NCBI GenBank assembly: GCA_022457065.1
Contig: JAJGBQ010000004.1
Location: forward strand, 3,658,001 to 3,722,000
Origin: Curvularia sp. ZM96
Taxonomy: Eukaryota > Ascomycota > Dothideomycetes > Pleosporales > Pleosporaceae
Direction of reading: 5' to 3'
DNA length: 64,000 bases
Part shown: positions 48,087-59,706 of the stretch, in pieces
Layout of the letters: each line of letters opens with the position of its first letter
How positions within the stretch are numbered: position 1 is the stretch's first letter
Notes under the pieces: generated by a model
Told to the model about the DNA's origin: nothing
Database searches by the model: none
The model's input: only the letters and a program-made list of their open reading frames with translations
Position numbers and translations under genes: made by a program

Positions 48087-50678
48087 ATGTCTCCCTCGAG
48101 CTCCGCTTCAGAAAGCGAGCTCTCCGACACTCGACACAAGGCAAACATGATCAGCTCGCACGACGAAACTGAGATTAACCCCTCAGACAGGTCCTTTGGA
48201 CTAGATGGTGCCCATGACAACTACCGCCCCTTGAGTCGTTCTCCTTCGCCATACCGACGCAAGCGCACACCATCACGATCGCCTTCGCCGTTTCGTAATC
48301 GCAAGAGCCGCGCAACCGACCGCTCTCCGTCGCCGTATCGGAACAGCCGTGCAGTCAACCGCTCTCCATCGCCATACCGACAAGGCAGAGCCGAATATAG
48401 CGGGAGTGGTTCACGAGGTTACAAGCGCAAGGCGCCCTCACCGCGTGGTCGCCCCGACAAGCGTTACCATGCTGATAACAGCAGGCACCGTGAGCCTTAC
48501 AGAGCTGCGGGCCCACCTCGACCGGGTCTTGGAAGAGAGCACAGAGATGGCGTAGATAGACCGTATGACAGGCGTATCTCGTATGCAGAGGTTCAGAACC
48601 CTAACCCAGTGCCCAACTTTCGGGAAGGCCTCTCCATAGAGACCCATCGTCAGAACCCGCGCGATCAAGATCGAGGATACCAGAACGCCCACCAGCCGCA
48701 CGAACAGAAGCAGCAGACGCCGTCGGATAGTACGAAGACTTCGGTTGCACAAGCAAGCGTGTCTGAAGATGTTCAAATGTAAGTATATGATTTCCTAGGC
48801 CGATGATTTGCTAGGTACTGACAATCTGCAACAGGACAACGGACGATGATACTCCTGAGTATACCCCCGTAGTACCTGTCCAAGACAAGGAGCCTACGCA
48901 GGAATCCCGTGAAGAGAAGCGCCGCCGTTGGGCTGCAATACGTGCTGCGAAGGAGCAGCAAAGCGCCAAAGAGAACCTGCTGCATCAGGCCGTCCTCACT
49001 AATGCGTCAGAGGCGAATACACCGAACCATGCTTCACCACCAGCATTTGCGGACAGTCCTCTATCATCTTTCGCATCACCCCGCAACGGCGACTTCGAAT
49101 CCGCACCAGCGTCGCCCGATGTTATGGTAATCGATAAGCAGGCTGGAGTCAGCGAGGGAAACAGCCCAGCAGCGATCAGTCCATCAGCAGCTGATTACGA
49201 CCCCATGCAGGACATGCTGGACGACCGCGATCGGGCAGCGAAGAAGAACCAAAATAGCGAGGTCGCTTCGGATGCGTATCGCGAGACCGACCCAAAGAAC
49301 CTATCCACCCTGCCAGCTGAGAAAGTCGCACCCGTCAAGAAGCAAAAGAAAGAAATCGACATGTTTGCTTCCAGTGATGAAGATGAAGATGACGAAGATC
49401 CCGAAACGGAGGCAAACACCGCTGCCAAAGGAACTATTCTCGATGAGAAGTTGCTCGACAACTGGGACGATCCGGAAGGATACTATAAGCTCATTAGCAA
49501 TGAACTTATAGATAACGGACGCTACCGGGTCATCAAAAACCTCGGTCGTGGTGTTTTCGCCAATGTTGCTCAAGCGGAAGAGGTCGCGACAGACGGTGGA
49601 AATGCGGATGGGAAAATCGTCGCTATTAAGATGATTCGCCGGAACGACTTGATGAGAAGAGCCAGCCAAAAGGAAATGGATTTTTTGCGCAAAGTCAACG
49701 AGGCCGACCCAGCGGATAAGCGTCACATTATTCGCTTGTTGGGTTCATTCGATCACAAAGGCCATTTGTGCATCGTCTTTGAGCACATGTCGAAGAACCT
49801 GCGCGATCTGCTCAAAGAAGAAACGAACGGCCACGGTCTGACGCTCTCTGCAGTGCGCATATATGCACGTCAGATGTTTCTTGGACTTAAGCACTTGCAG
49901 GATTGCCAGGTCATTCACCTTGACTTGAAACCCGACAACATCTTGGTCTCTGCTGACAAAAAAACTGTCAAGCTGGCTGACTTTGGAACTGCCGTCGACA
50001 AGCGAGACGTTATCGAACGGACCGAATACCTTGTCAGTCGATTCTATCGTGCGCCCGAGATCATCCTGGGCATGGACGTTGGGTATCCTGTCGACATGTG
50101 GGCTGTAGGCTGTACGGTGTACGAGCTTTGGACAGGCAAGATTCTCTTTACTGGACGATCCAACAACCAGATGATCAAGTCATTCATGGACTGTTTGGGA
50201 TGGCCAAGCGAGAAGCTATTGAAGAAGGGTCTTGTCGTCAATGTGCTCGAAAATTTTGAACTTGGACCGCCGTTGAAGTTTATCAGCCGCGAGGTCGATC
50301 AGAACAACAAGGTAAGTGCATTGTAGTCTCGATAAAGGTGTAGCTGACATTCGGCAGCTCTCGGTGCGTAAGATTGAGCAGCAGAAGAAGATTCCTCGCG
50401 ACATGAAGACTCGGGTTCACGATGCTGCGCGGAACATTGTGAATGGAGGTCCAACGACTGCGGAACTGAACGACCTTACCGACCTACTGAACGCGACCCT
50501 GCATATGAATGTGGAGAAGCGCATCACGCCCAAAGAGGCGCTGGTACATAAGTTCTTTACTGCCAACATCAAGAGCCCAGCACCGGCCAAGACGGTACCT
50601 GGCAAATCAGCACTGGTCAAGCCACCGCTGCTGAAGCGCGGTACGCCCACCAACACGCCCGGTTCCCGGCGCAATTAA
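48087..50678 (+). CDS. prp4: Prp4-type serine/threonine kinase (pre-mRNA splicing kinase)
   Basis: Three exons: 48087-48778, 48835-50311 and 50358-50678, giving 829 aa. The N-terminus is RS-rich: RSPSPYR or RSPSPFR occurs four times within about residues 50-100, followed by basic and disordered sequence and an acidic block near 410-420. A full kinase domain runs from about 461 to 805: glycine loop LGRGVFANV, Lys496 in VAIKM, catalytic loop HLDLKPDN (Asp594), DFG at about 613, and the activation segment YLVSRFYRAPEIILG, then DMWAVGCTVYELWTGKILF. The last two strings are characteristic of PRP4/PRPF4B. Prp4 phosphorylates tri-snRNP proteins (Prp6, Prp31) during spliceosome activation in the nucleus, and RS repeats are usual for the metazoan family. 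Assigning the symbol rests on these motifs. Confidence 0.92.
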
Positions 50679-51414
50679 GTGTAAGTGAAGATCTTTCCCA
50701 TCCAAAATCCACCACCCAGGCGTGCTTTTTTGTGGTCTTTTCTTGTTTTCTTCTTTGTCCGTTGGTTACACTAGCGGAAGGTGAGGAGTAAGTGTCATGG
50801 CTTTGCTCTTTCTTTGTTTTTGTTTTTCCCCTTCTACCCACAAACTGTCCTTTTTAGCGCAAGGCCAGCAGGGAAGTGGTACCAAAGGAGTATCGCATTG
50901 ATCTGGTCCGGCTGCTGTCTGGGACAAGATGTCGAGTGTATCTGGTACACTACGGGGAGAAGGAGGGGGGAGGAAGAAGGAAAGGCAGGACTGTGTGTTT
51001 TGAATGGACGGATTGAGATGGCTGAAACGATGAAGGGAAAACGGGTGGATAATGGGTTCATGTACGCCTTTGGGCTTTTTTTCATCTGTTTGTTTATGCG
51101 ATGGTTACTGTTCCACCGTGGTGGGACTGCGTGTGCATGTGTGCATAGGTATATATATGCATAAGAGTATTTTGACGTTGCTTATGGAATCCTCAACATG
51201 CTGATGACTGAGTGCACGGGAGTTAATACATGGGCTCTTTCAACCTGCTTTGCTTCTTTCTCCTTGTGAAAAGTACAATCATATCATGATTCTGCATTCT
51301 ATCTACGTCTACGGCACGCGCATGCATGTACAAAAAGAAATAGAAAGAAATCGGGAAAAGACAACTCCAAACCCATCAAACGCGTACGAAGATAAACCCT
51401 TGATCCACAAGATC
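50679..51414. other. Convergent intergenic region
   Basis: 736 bp between the 3' ends of the kinase and DUF3445 genes. It contains T-rich tracts near 50730-50830, and no gene. Confidence 0.5.
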
Positions 51415-52814
51415 CTAATCCCCCGTCTCTCTTCTCAGGAAGGCTTTTACTTTTTCGCCCCAGACAACCTGCCGCTTGTACACCGTGATCCTAGGCACGG
51501 AGCCCAGCGCTAACCCATCAATAGCATCCGCGAGCGCGGGACCGCTGCCCTCATCGCGGAGTTGGCGGATGGGATATGTGTATGTCTGTATGGCAAATCC
51601 GGAATTAGTACTCTATGCATACATACACACATACACGTCTATAGAAGGGGGAGAGAGAGAGAGTTACCTTGAACGCAAATACTAACGCCCCCGTCCTGGG
51701 CAGCCGATGCAACGTCTGTCTCTCACACCTCACCACCGTCTTCTCCACATCCACCTTTTCTTCTTCCTTTGGTGATGAATCAAGCTCCTCATCACTCATG
51801 TGATGGCCCGCGAGACAAAACAATTCATCGCCGTTTGTGCTAATGCTCCAGTTTACTCTTTTTACTATTTTGCCTGCTGGTAGGGAGGCAAAGTAGCGGT
51901 CCATGCTCTTCTGCAGTTTTTCAGCGTAGTGAGGGACAGGGCTGTGGATGGAGGCCAGTGAGAGGGAGAGTTTGGAAAGCGTGGAGAAGCCGGCGGGGAA
52001 GCAGTTTATGAAGGCTGTCAAGTGGTAAGGGGAGGGAGTGGGAGTGGGTGCTGGGCTTTGGGGCTTTTGCAGAAGGAGGAACTCGGTGTCGATGTTTTGG
52101 CCGAGGATCTCGAGAGCGAGGTCTGCCGAGGAGACGTGGAGGGGCAGCAGGGCGTTGGTGGCGTGGTTTTTCAAATGCGTTGCTGGGGCTTTTTCGTCAT
52201 TGTTGTTAGAGATGAGAGTATAGATGGTGGGGAAACGACGAGGCAGATAGGTTCCAATGAGCCATTCGTAGAGTTCCATGACGGCAGGGATGGCTTCGGG
52301 GTTGCAGGCTATGATTTCTCGTCTGTGGGCTTGGATCAGTTGGCGTCGGATGTGTAGGCGGTGAAGGTAGGTGTTGTCCATGGCGACGAGGTCGGAGAGG
52401 GTGGTGTTTTCGAGAGCTGGGCAGTCAGTATCTTTGGAAAGAGGTTGCAGGATATGTTTGAGGTACAATGGTAAATGCATACCCATGGTCATGTGATATT
52501 TTGGTTTGAAGGGCCGCAGTTGAAGCGGTTGCGTCGCTTCGAAATCAAAGTCTGAGAGTGGTTCGATGGAGTAGTAGGATGCCTCCGAATATTCTGCCTC
52601 TGGGGCGTTCTTTTCTGGGAGTTTGCTTGGCTTCAGGCCCTGGGGTTGCGTTTAGTAGAGCCGGCAAGAGAGAGTGGTAAGGGGAATGTACTTGATGACC
52701 ACTAACTTTCTGATGTATCCATTTTCTGTTCCATGTACACACTGCAAGGCTGAGCACTAAGAGCAACAGCCATGGCGGCGGTGGGATGAAACGCTCAACC
52801 GTAGGTTGGTACAT
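51415..52814 (-). CDS. DUF3445 protein (heme-dependent oxidative N-demethylase-like), membrane anchored
   Basis: Three exons on the minus strand: 52707-52814, 51668-52639 and 51415-51585, giving 416 aa. Exon 1 encodes a hydrophobic anchor (WLLLLVLSLAVCTW, about residues 15-28) followed by basic residues. Exon 2 carries the DUF3445 signature LRPFKPKYHMTMG at about residues 73-85, then PLSKDTDCPALENTTLSDLVAMD, and later FPAGFSTLSKLSLSLASIHSPVPHY, the conserved core of the family; RVNWSISTNGDELF also fits. The last exon ends the fold with RQTLHRLPRTGALVFAFKTYTYP. Bacterial relatives are heme enzymes that demethylate secondary amines; fungal members are often misnamed mannosyltransferases. Activity here is an inference from the family. 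It sits beside a Dap1-type heme protein on the same strand. Confidence 0.85.
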
Positions 52815-53467
52815 GGCAGTGCCTCAATGTCTCCCAAGATGGTTCCTACTCAGTGTTGCAGGCTTACAAGGCTGGGTGTTGATATAGCGTATGTCGAGTA
52901 CGCAGGGCGTACACTTGACATACAGCCAAGGCGTCATTGCGGATAACGCAGGAGTTGAGATATGGGAACGTGAGAGGCCGACAGACGCCATAGGCGCCAA
53001 TGACTTGAGGTAGGGAGGGACGAAGGTGGGATGGTATTGCCTATCAGAGCCAACCCCGCATTCGGAAGCCACGCTAAATGGCCGACGATAGCACCCGATA
53101 GTGGACACGGCTGGTGTCCGAGTCCGCTTGCGTGGTGGTTTAGTGGGCTATGGCTACAACAACCAATGCTGCTGTGTGTTTCTTTGGTGTTGTTATGGAA
53201 TATGGTCTGTAAGTGACGGCCTATAGACATGAAGTGTATTCAGACTGGGGTTAATTCGTTTTGCATTCCCCTTGAAGGCAGTAGCTTCTGTACTTTTCTA
53301 CCTAGCTTTGACAGTACCCTGGACTTATAATGTGCCTGGCTTGACCGGCCCAGTGCTGTCATCCTCCATGAAGTCCTCCAGGTGCGACGACCTGTTCTAC
53401 TCATTTTTATTCTTGACGTCATGTAACATCTAGTCGCAATCGCAATCGTAATCACAATTGCAATCGC
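52815..53467. other. Intergenic region between DUF3445 and Dap1-type genes
   Basis: 653 bp holding the DUF3445 promoter and the Dap1 3' end. Small ORFs here lack any features. ATCGCAATCGCAATCG-like short repeats occur at 53432-53468, just past the Dap1 stop. Confidence 0.45.
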
Positions 53468-54114
53468 CTAGGCCTTGGTCTCTTCAGCCTCCGGGTGGCC
53501 CACAGGCACCAGCTTTCCCACGACGAGATATTTCTCATTGAACCTCTCCTCCCAGCCTCTCAGCGCCTCCATCTGCTCGGCGTCCAAATTCTCCAAGGTA
53601 TCAAGAGGCCCGTCGAGATCTTTGGTCAGCATATCCTCGTCGAAGCTACCGCATGCTAGGCCTCTCGAGGCATCCCTGCCAGCAAAGTTTGCGTAGGGGC
53701 CTCCGGGTCCGTAAAAGTTGCGGCCGGGTGTGACGTCAAAGACACGGCCGCGCACAGCTAGATAGACTGGCATGTTGTTGAGGCCATTGTAAGGAAGCAG
53801 CGAGGGCGGAGTGAAGGTGCGGAAGACGGTTGGCGGAGGAGCGCGTGGGAGCGTTTGGGGCGCTGAAGGTTTGAGGCGGAGGTAGACCAAGACACCAAAG
53901 AGAGAAAGGAGGACGAGGTTGATTGGGGTAAAGACGGAGGCGCTGGCATGAGCGAGTCAGTCTGAGGGAGAGGATGCGCGTTTGGCCAGAAGAAAAGTGA
54001 TGCTTACGCGTGGGCAGCCGTGGGCTCCGGGACGGGCGAGGGGATTGCTGGTCAGGCTGTTAGGGCATCCGTGTCACCAAACGGGGAGGGGAGGGAAAAA
54101 GTACCGTCGGCCAT
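53468..54114 (-). CDS. dap1: Dap1/MAPR-type cytochrome b5-like heme-binding protein
   Basis: Three exons on the minus strand: 54105-54114, 54008-54047 and 53468-53942, giving 174 aa. The first coding exon is only 10 nt (MAD plus one base) and the second 40 nt; both joins are in frame and both introns have good consensus. A transmembrane segment lies at about 20-38 (FTPINLVLLSLFGVLVYL). The cytochrome b5-like fold follows at about 57-160, with the diagnostic RVFDVTPGRNFYGPGGPY and FAGRDASRGLA. Tyr100 (the PY of that string) matches the Tyr that ligates heme in PGRMC1 and Dap1. Dap1 binds heme and supports ergosterol-pathway P450s (Erg11) at the ER. The family call is firm; the sterol role is inherited from yeast. 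Confidence 0.92.
54105..54114 (-). other. Coding micro-exon of the Dap1-type gene
   Basis: Ten coding nucleotides (ATGGCCGACG) precede a GTAC donor. The short exon is needed because the following exon has no in-frame ATG. Confidence 0.7.
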
Positions 54115-55489
54115 GGTGTCTGGCAATGCTCTGCAGTCGAGTCCAAGGAGCGGGATCGTGTCGGTATGGTAGAGTATGGGATGAAATGCGTGTACCTACT
54201 AGGCTAGCAGATGGCGGCAACGGGCGGAGATGGGGGGCAGCTTAGTGGTCGCGATGATGTAATGCCCGCCCACCCGCCTATCCCCACTCTCGACGCCTCA
54301 CCACCACGACTACCATCACCACCGTCTTTGGTCTGCAAAAGCAACTCGAGCCTCGCACGTCGCCCTCCATGCGACCCGTCGGGACGGACTTGGTTTTTGG
54401 CACCCTTAGCAGCTGCTTCAAACACACATTGGCCTGCCAGCTGTCCGTGGAAGGGGGGTTTCGCAGCATAGTCGATGGCATGTGAGCCCTCGGCCAGCCT
54501 TCATAAGCGCTCGCCCGCCCGGCCGGAACGACATCAGCATTTCCTGGTTCTGCTCTCCTCTCCCGCCTCTTCCTGTCGTCGTCGTCGTGTTGTTGTCTTG
54601 TGCTGCCTGTACAAGCGTAGTCCCGTGCGCCTAAGGCTGAAACCGCCTGTGAAACGCGAGCCGCGGATTCACCTGCGCCGCCTTGATTCGCCCTGATTCG
54701 CCCTCGCCGCCTCCCGCTTCAGCCGCCTCTCCCGCCTCCCATCCACTGTTAGAGAGTCCCTCGCTGCTGGCGAACCGTTGTGCAGCCAGGCACATCCCAG
54801 CCTTGCGCGCGCCTCAGTCGCCGCATTCAAGATAACCAGCGTTGCTCTGATCCATCGCCTTCTGTCGAGTGAGCTGATTTCTGACATTGCGGCGCCGACC
54901 TGATCACCCTCCTTCATTTACCAAGATTGCGCCGAACAACAAGACGCAGACCGAGGGCATTATCCGCGTGAATCTATCTACCTCCTTTCCTTTCGTCCTC
55001 GACACCAACACCAACAAACACTCTCCGCCAATCTCCATTTGTCCATATACTCATCTGGTAAGTACCTGCAATTTTCTGTCCTCTGCCGTCTTTCCACTCG
55101 CGGCTCGGACCTCATTCCGCGAGCCCCCAGCGACAATCACCCAATTTGCCAGCCCTGTCCCCCCAGCGACAACCGTCAAATCGCCCAAGGCCGGTTCTTT
55201 CTTCTCCGCATTACTCGGATCTACAGGCCGCGCTCCTCGCCCATCTCCCGCTCCCGAGCCTGCTCTCACCGGATGCAGCACTCCGCCAAGCCATCTGGTC
55301 TACTCCTCTCTCGCGTCATGCCCCACGTCCCTAGCCAGAAAGCTTAAAATAACACAAGATTGTATCTTTTTCCCAGCCTATCACAGCCCAGATCATACTC
55401 GGTAGTTACTCTGCACGCATTGCGCCCTGGCACCTACTCGTGCTAGTGTCGCATAAGGCTAATGGTTGTTTCATACAGGCATCACCACT
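54115..55489. promoter_or_regulatory. Divergent promoter region with a 5' UTR intron on the plus side
   Basis: 1.4 kb between divergent starts. On the plus strand a GTAAGT donor at 55058 and an ACAG acceptor ending at 55478 delimit a likely 421-nt intron in the leader of the gene starting at 55490; the acceptor lies just 11 nt before its ATG. ORFs at 54887-55405 and on the minus strand at 55051-55281 lie in the leader region and are not supported. Confidence 0.5.
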
Positions 55490-57333
55490 ATGTGGAAACG
55501 ATTACAGGGTCACGGCCGCGAGAAAGACAAGCAGCTGCAAATAGGCAACCCAGTTCTGGTTGAAACCACCTATGACCAAGATCAACTAGACCGCAATCCC
55601 GATGTGACCGACTTGCACAAGCCTGACCATCAAAACTATGTCCTCCCCCCGCTAGACTCACTGTACGTCCAGCTATCGCTCCGTCGTTTTAATCCAGCGC
55701 TAAACACTCGTTTTCTAGCACACCATCTTCGCCTGAGCCCCAAAGCAACCAATCGTCCCAAGTTCCAACCGTCCCTCGCATCCAAAGAGTTTCGGCTGTG
55801 CCGACTGAACCTTCTGTATATTCACGGGCCTCGCTCGAGTTCTACTATTACAGTAATCCCGCCGCCACATTACGTTCCACCTACGACGACCTGTCACCAC
55901 CGAGCTCTCCAGAGCCTGAAAAGTTCATTCCGTCGTTTGATCCTCCTTCTAGCTCCCACTCCATCCGCGACATATCTCTGCGCGACTTTTCCCCAATGGA
56001 TGAGAAGCAACGCAAGCTGCAAGACGAGTCCCGCGATCCCACCACCGCCCCCGTCTTGCGAAGAGCGCCGTCCGTCCTTCGCACTGGTGAGGTCCAGTCA
56101 GGTCCCAAGCAGAAATTTTGGGAAGGCAAGCTTGCACCAAACAGCAAGGTCAAATGGGACGAGTATTCAGGAGAGCCTAATAGCGCAGGCAAAGCACCCT
56201 CAGTGGATCCAGGTTCCTATGTGATAGGCGGGCCATCTGCAGCCCTCAGGCCCATGGGTTATCAGGTTTCAGTCACCGCCGCTGCTCCTGAAAAGAAAAG
56301 CCTTAGTTTTGGAGAGCGCCTCACTCGTTTTGGCTCAAAACGTTCGCCGACAGTACCAGCAGCTGTCAAACAGAGGCTTGCCGAAAAGTCACTACAAATA
56401 CCACAACGGACGGCGTCACCAAGCTCGGACCAGTCGAGATCAAACACGCCTACACCTACCCTGGATCCAACACCCAAGCTGTCTGATACACGACCTGTCA
56501 CAGCCCAAACAGTCAACTTGGACTTGCATGAAGAGACCATTAAACCCGTCGTCCCTCTCAAAGTCGAAAAGAAGTCGCCCACGGGAAGCCGTCTCACCTC
56601 TCCAACATCCCCTACACCCTACGGCCTTGGAATCAGTGCATTTGCCTACCCAAGTCCACTGACACCCAAAACCCGTGACGACGAGAAACGATCGCCTGCC
56701 ATCATCATTGGTGCTGAGCCACCCATCCACCCCGCTTTCCGTACAGCCACCCCACCAGAAACGGATAAACCGCCGATTGCAAGCCAGTTCTCGTGGAGCA
56801 AATATACCCACACTGCAACAAAAGACGAACACTCGCCACCACCCTCCCCCCCACTGTCAGCCTCGTCATCAATCCTCTTACGCCGCCGTCCAGTCGGCCA
56901 CGCTGACCGCATCCCCGACTCGCGACCCGGAAACTCCAAGATGCTGACCCCCTCCGGCGCCTCGACCTACTCCACCGTGAGCGCCATGTCCAATACCTCC
57001 AAAGCGCTGCCACACCCGCCCACTGCTCTCTGCGCCCTCGACCACATCGCCCTGCTCGAGTCGCAACAAGAAGACCTGCGCATCCGCCGCAACAACGTCT
57101 ACCGCCTCCTCAGCGACTTGAACAATGCCGCGCCGCCCAACCCCTTGGTAACAGACTTCAAAAAGGCAAAGGCAATCGAAAACAAGAAGAAGGTGTTTGA
57201 AGTCGAGCTTGACGAGATTAGGCGAGAGGAGCATGAGGTAGGACTCAAGTTGCATCGGGCATGGAAGAAGCGGGAGAGGGAGGATCCCAATGCCGCGGGG
57301 AGTGCCTTGTGGGTGAGGAGAGTGACGAGTTAA
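55490..57333 (+). CDS. Ser/Pro-rich protein with C-terminal coiled coil, unknown function
   Basis: Two exons: 55490-55662 and 55719-57333, giving 595 aa. The 56-nt intron (GTACGT...TTCTAG) joins in frame. The long middle part (residues 60-470) is disordered, rich in Ser, Pro, Thr and charged residues, with many SP/TP sites such as SPPSSPEP and PSPLTPKT, which are possible kinase targets. The last 110 residues are different: a Leu-rich helix (ALDHIALLESQQEDLRIRR), then LLSDLNN, then a highly charged coiled coil (KKAKAIENKKKVFEVELDE), ending in a basic, aromatic WVRR. This C-terminal block looks like a conserved fungal domain. I do not recognise the protein. It is likely cytosolic or cytoskeleton-associated, but that is a guess. 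Confidence 0.68.
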
Positions 57334-57837
57334 TCTCTTTTTTTCTTATTTGCTGTCCGTCTTATCTGCGCTTGATACCGAATATTCCACATACGTGGAC
57401 GTGTTTTCTTTTGTTTGAGCGACATGGTAGAGGGATATGCTCACTTTATTTCCTTTGTCTTTGTCTCACATCGTATGATACCTTCTTCTTCTCTTCTTCT
57501 CTTGATGGTCCTAGGGTCGCTGCTACCATGTGAAATAGCAGCTGGGTTCTTTTTCTTTTCTGGGGATGGACTTTGTAGGTTTCTAGCCCTTTTGACAAAG
57601 GTTGTCACAATCGACGGAGTATGGCTTCGTCTTGCTCTCTCAGTCTCTTGGTCGTTGTGTGTATGTAATGTCTGTTTTTCTACATGTTAGAAGAATATAT
57701 GTGGAGGAAATGACACAATTGAATGAAAGGATGATATGCAAAGTTGACTTGAGCACACGGGAGCATAACGCTTCAATCAATATATGGAACATGTTTGTTT
57801 CTTTTTCTCCCTTGTCTGAATTCGTATCTCATTTTAT
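57334..57837. other. Convergent intergenic region
   Basis: 504 bp between two 3' ends. T-rich stretches dominate; no gene. Confidence 0.5.
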
Positions 57838-58990
57838 CTAATCAACCTCCGGAACAGGCAACCCATTCACAACCATCATACCCTCTCTACCCAGCGCCTT
57901 CATCGCCTTGACCGCCTCCTCGTGTCTCAACTGCTTCGTCTCCTCGTCTGTTACAAGCACAAAGTCGTACTTGAGCAGCTTGCATCCAGTCTGGACACCG
58001 TACTGCTCCGCCTGCTCAGGTGAGACGGTATCCAGCTCAACGATAAGCGAGTCCTTGACACCGAAGACGGCGTCCGAGGTTTCGTATGCTGAGCCTCGGA
58101 TGTATAGGGCCCTTGGGAGGTTATTAGTACTCATTTCACATTTCCATTCAACACAAAAGACAGAGAGAAAGAAAATAGAAGAAAGAATGAACGTACGTAA
58201 CCAAATGATCAAACCCTTGCTTCTCAAACATAAAATGCATATGACTCGGTCTCCAACAATGGCGTCCCAGCTTCTCCAGCAACTTTCCCACGGGCCCATC
58301 GTTCGGAATCGGATACGGCACGGGGACGATTGCCTTGAACCAAAAGACTCCCTGGTCATCGCTCGTAATCACCGCGCGGCCATCGGCCTTGTCGCCTCGG
58401 TTCTCATACTGCACGTCGTACTTGCCGTGGGAATCTGTCTCCCAGACGTCGATTTTAACCCCGGAAATGGGTGTGCCGGAGGTCGTTTTCACGGTGCAGA
58501 GGACGAGGAGGGGCTCGCCCGAGGGGTCGCCAGATATGTTGGTTCCTGCGGCAGAGGAAGGCGCGTCGTGTGTGTGGAAGGGGCCGAGGACGGTGCCTTC
58601 GGTTGAGGAAGGGGGCTTGGGGTGGTCGATGGAGTCGACGAGGAGGGAGAGGCCCACGATGTCGGAGAGGAGGATGTATTCCTAGCTCAGTTTATTAGCT
58701 GGTGGATATGAAGCCAGAAAGGGGGAGAGGAAGTGATTTACTTGGCGGACGTCAGTACAAATCTTTCCTACTTCTGTAAGAAATCGGATGCCGGCCATCC
58801 ACTCGTCGAAACTCAGGCGTGTCTCGCGGGCAAAGTCGTGCAGGTGCGATACCAGACGCTCCATGACGTATTTGAGGCGCGCATCGCTACATTGCGAGTT
58901 TATGCGGTTCACGTTTTCCGTGATATTTTCGATGGTGAGGTCCTTGAGGACGGGTACCGTCGGGGCGTCTGCATTCTTAGAAGGTGGCAT
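57838..58990 (-). CDS. Intradiol ring-cleavage dioxygenase (hydroxyquinol / catechol 1,2-dioxygenase type)
   Basis: Three exons on the minus strand: 58742-58990, 58197-58681 and 57838-58111, giving 335 aa. An N-terminal catechol-dioxygenase domain spans about 20-105 (DEWMAGIRFLTEVGKICTD, then EYILLSDIVGLSLLVDSI), which is the pattern of hydroxyquinol and catechol 1,2-dioxygenases and is missing from protocatechuate enzymes. The non-heme Fe(III) ligands are visible: Tyr171 (GKYDVQY), Tyr206 (PVPYPIPNDGPVG), His230 and His232 (RPSHMHF). TVLGPFHTHDAP and DVWETDS complete the core. The enzyme opens catecholic rings to cis,cis-muconate or maleylacetate, feeding the 3-oxoadipate pathway. The first ATG is at 58990; the frame extends upstream without ATG. 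The exact substrate cannot be told from sequence alone; the DVQY and N-terminal features lean towards hydroxyquinol. Confidence 0.9.
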
Positions 58991-59706
58991 GGTAGGCAGG
59001 CAGACGAAAGGCGTGATATGGGCTGGCTGTGTTTCGCGTGCGAGCGGCAACGATATACAACGCGAAGGTTAGGAATGTCGGAAAGCAAATGACTAGGACG
59101 TAAATCACAGATAAGATTCTGGAGGTCGCAAAGAAAAGACGAAGGCCGCAAAATCACTATCCAGCTACTTTGAGTATAAATGGTGAACTGTCAGCCGTGA
59201 CATGAGGTGTAGCAGCGGAGCTGGCCCGTAAAAGCGCAACGAGACTCGCATGTCTAAAAGTGGTCCACAGCCGATCATTTTACAAAGCCCATATGACCAA
59301 TCACTGCGGAGAGAAAAGCATCTTGCGGCTTCCGGGAAAGAGTTCACGAGGTGGGGATGATGATGTCGGAGGGGCTCTCGGTACCTGGGATGCGGGGCAC
59401 TGGCGGCGCTGGCTTACCAAGAGCTTACAAGCAGCTGTGGAGCGCAAGTGGCCCTCGTGGGGTATGTTTTGCATCCACAATTGAGCGTCGACTTTATAGT
59501 GTTATGGTACTCTTATTACATCCTCGCCTTCTGAAGTTTCTTTTACTGTGGTATGCGAGAAATCTTGCTCGGAGTCCAGATACCCAGCTGTCAGGGAATA
59601 TGGCGGCATTTTGTAGGTAATGAATATGTAAATTGACTTGAAAATGGAACAAAAGCGTCTCCAAGTGTCGTCCCAGAAAAGAAGCGCAGAAGTCGATAAC
59701 CGGACC
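58991..59706. other. Intergenic region between the dioxygenase and HET genes
   Basis: 716 bp between two minus-strand genes; it should hold the dioxygenase promoter and the HET 3' end. No further gene. Confidence 0.45.

Noticed and set aside
54887..55405. A 172-aa ORF upstream of the Ser/Pro-rich protein gene
   Set aside because: It spans a good GTAAGT donor at 55058 that fits a 5' UTR intron, and its sequence is simple Ser/Pro-rich without a fold.
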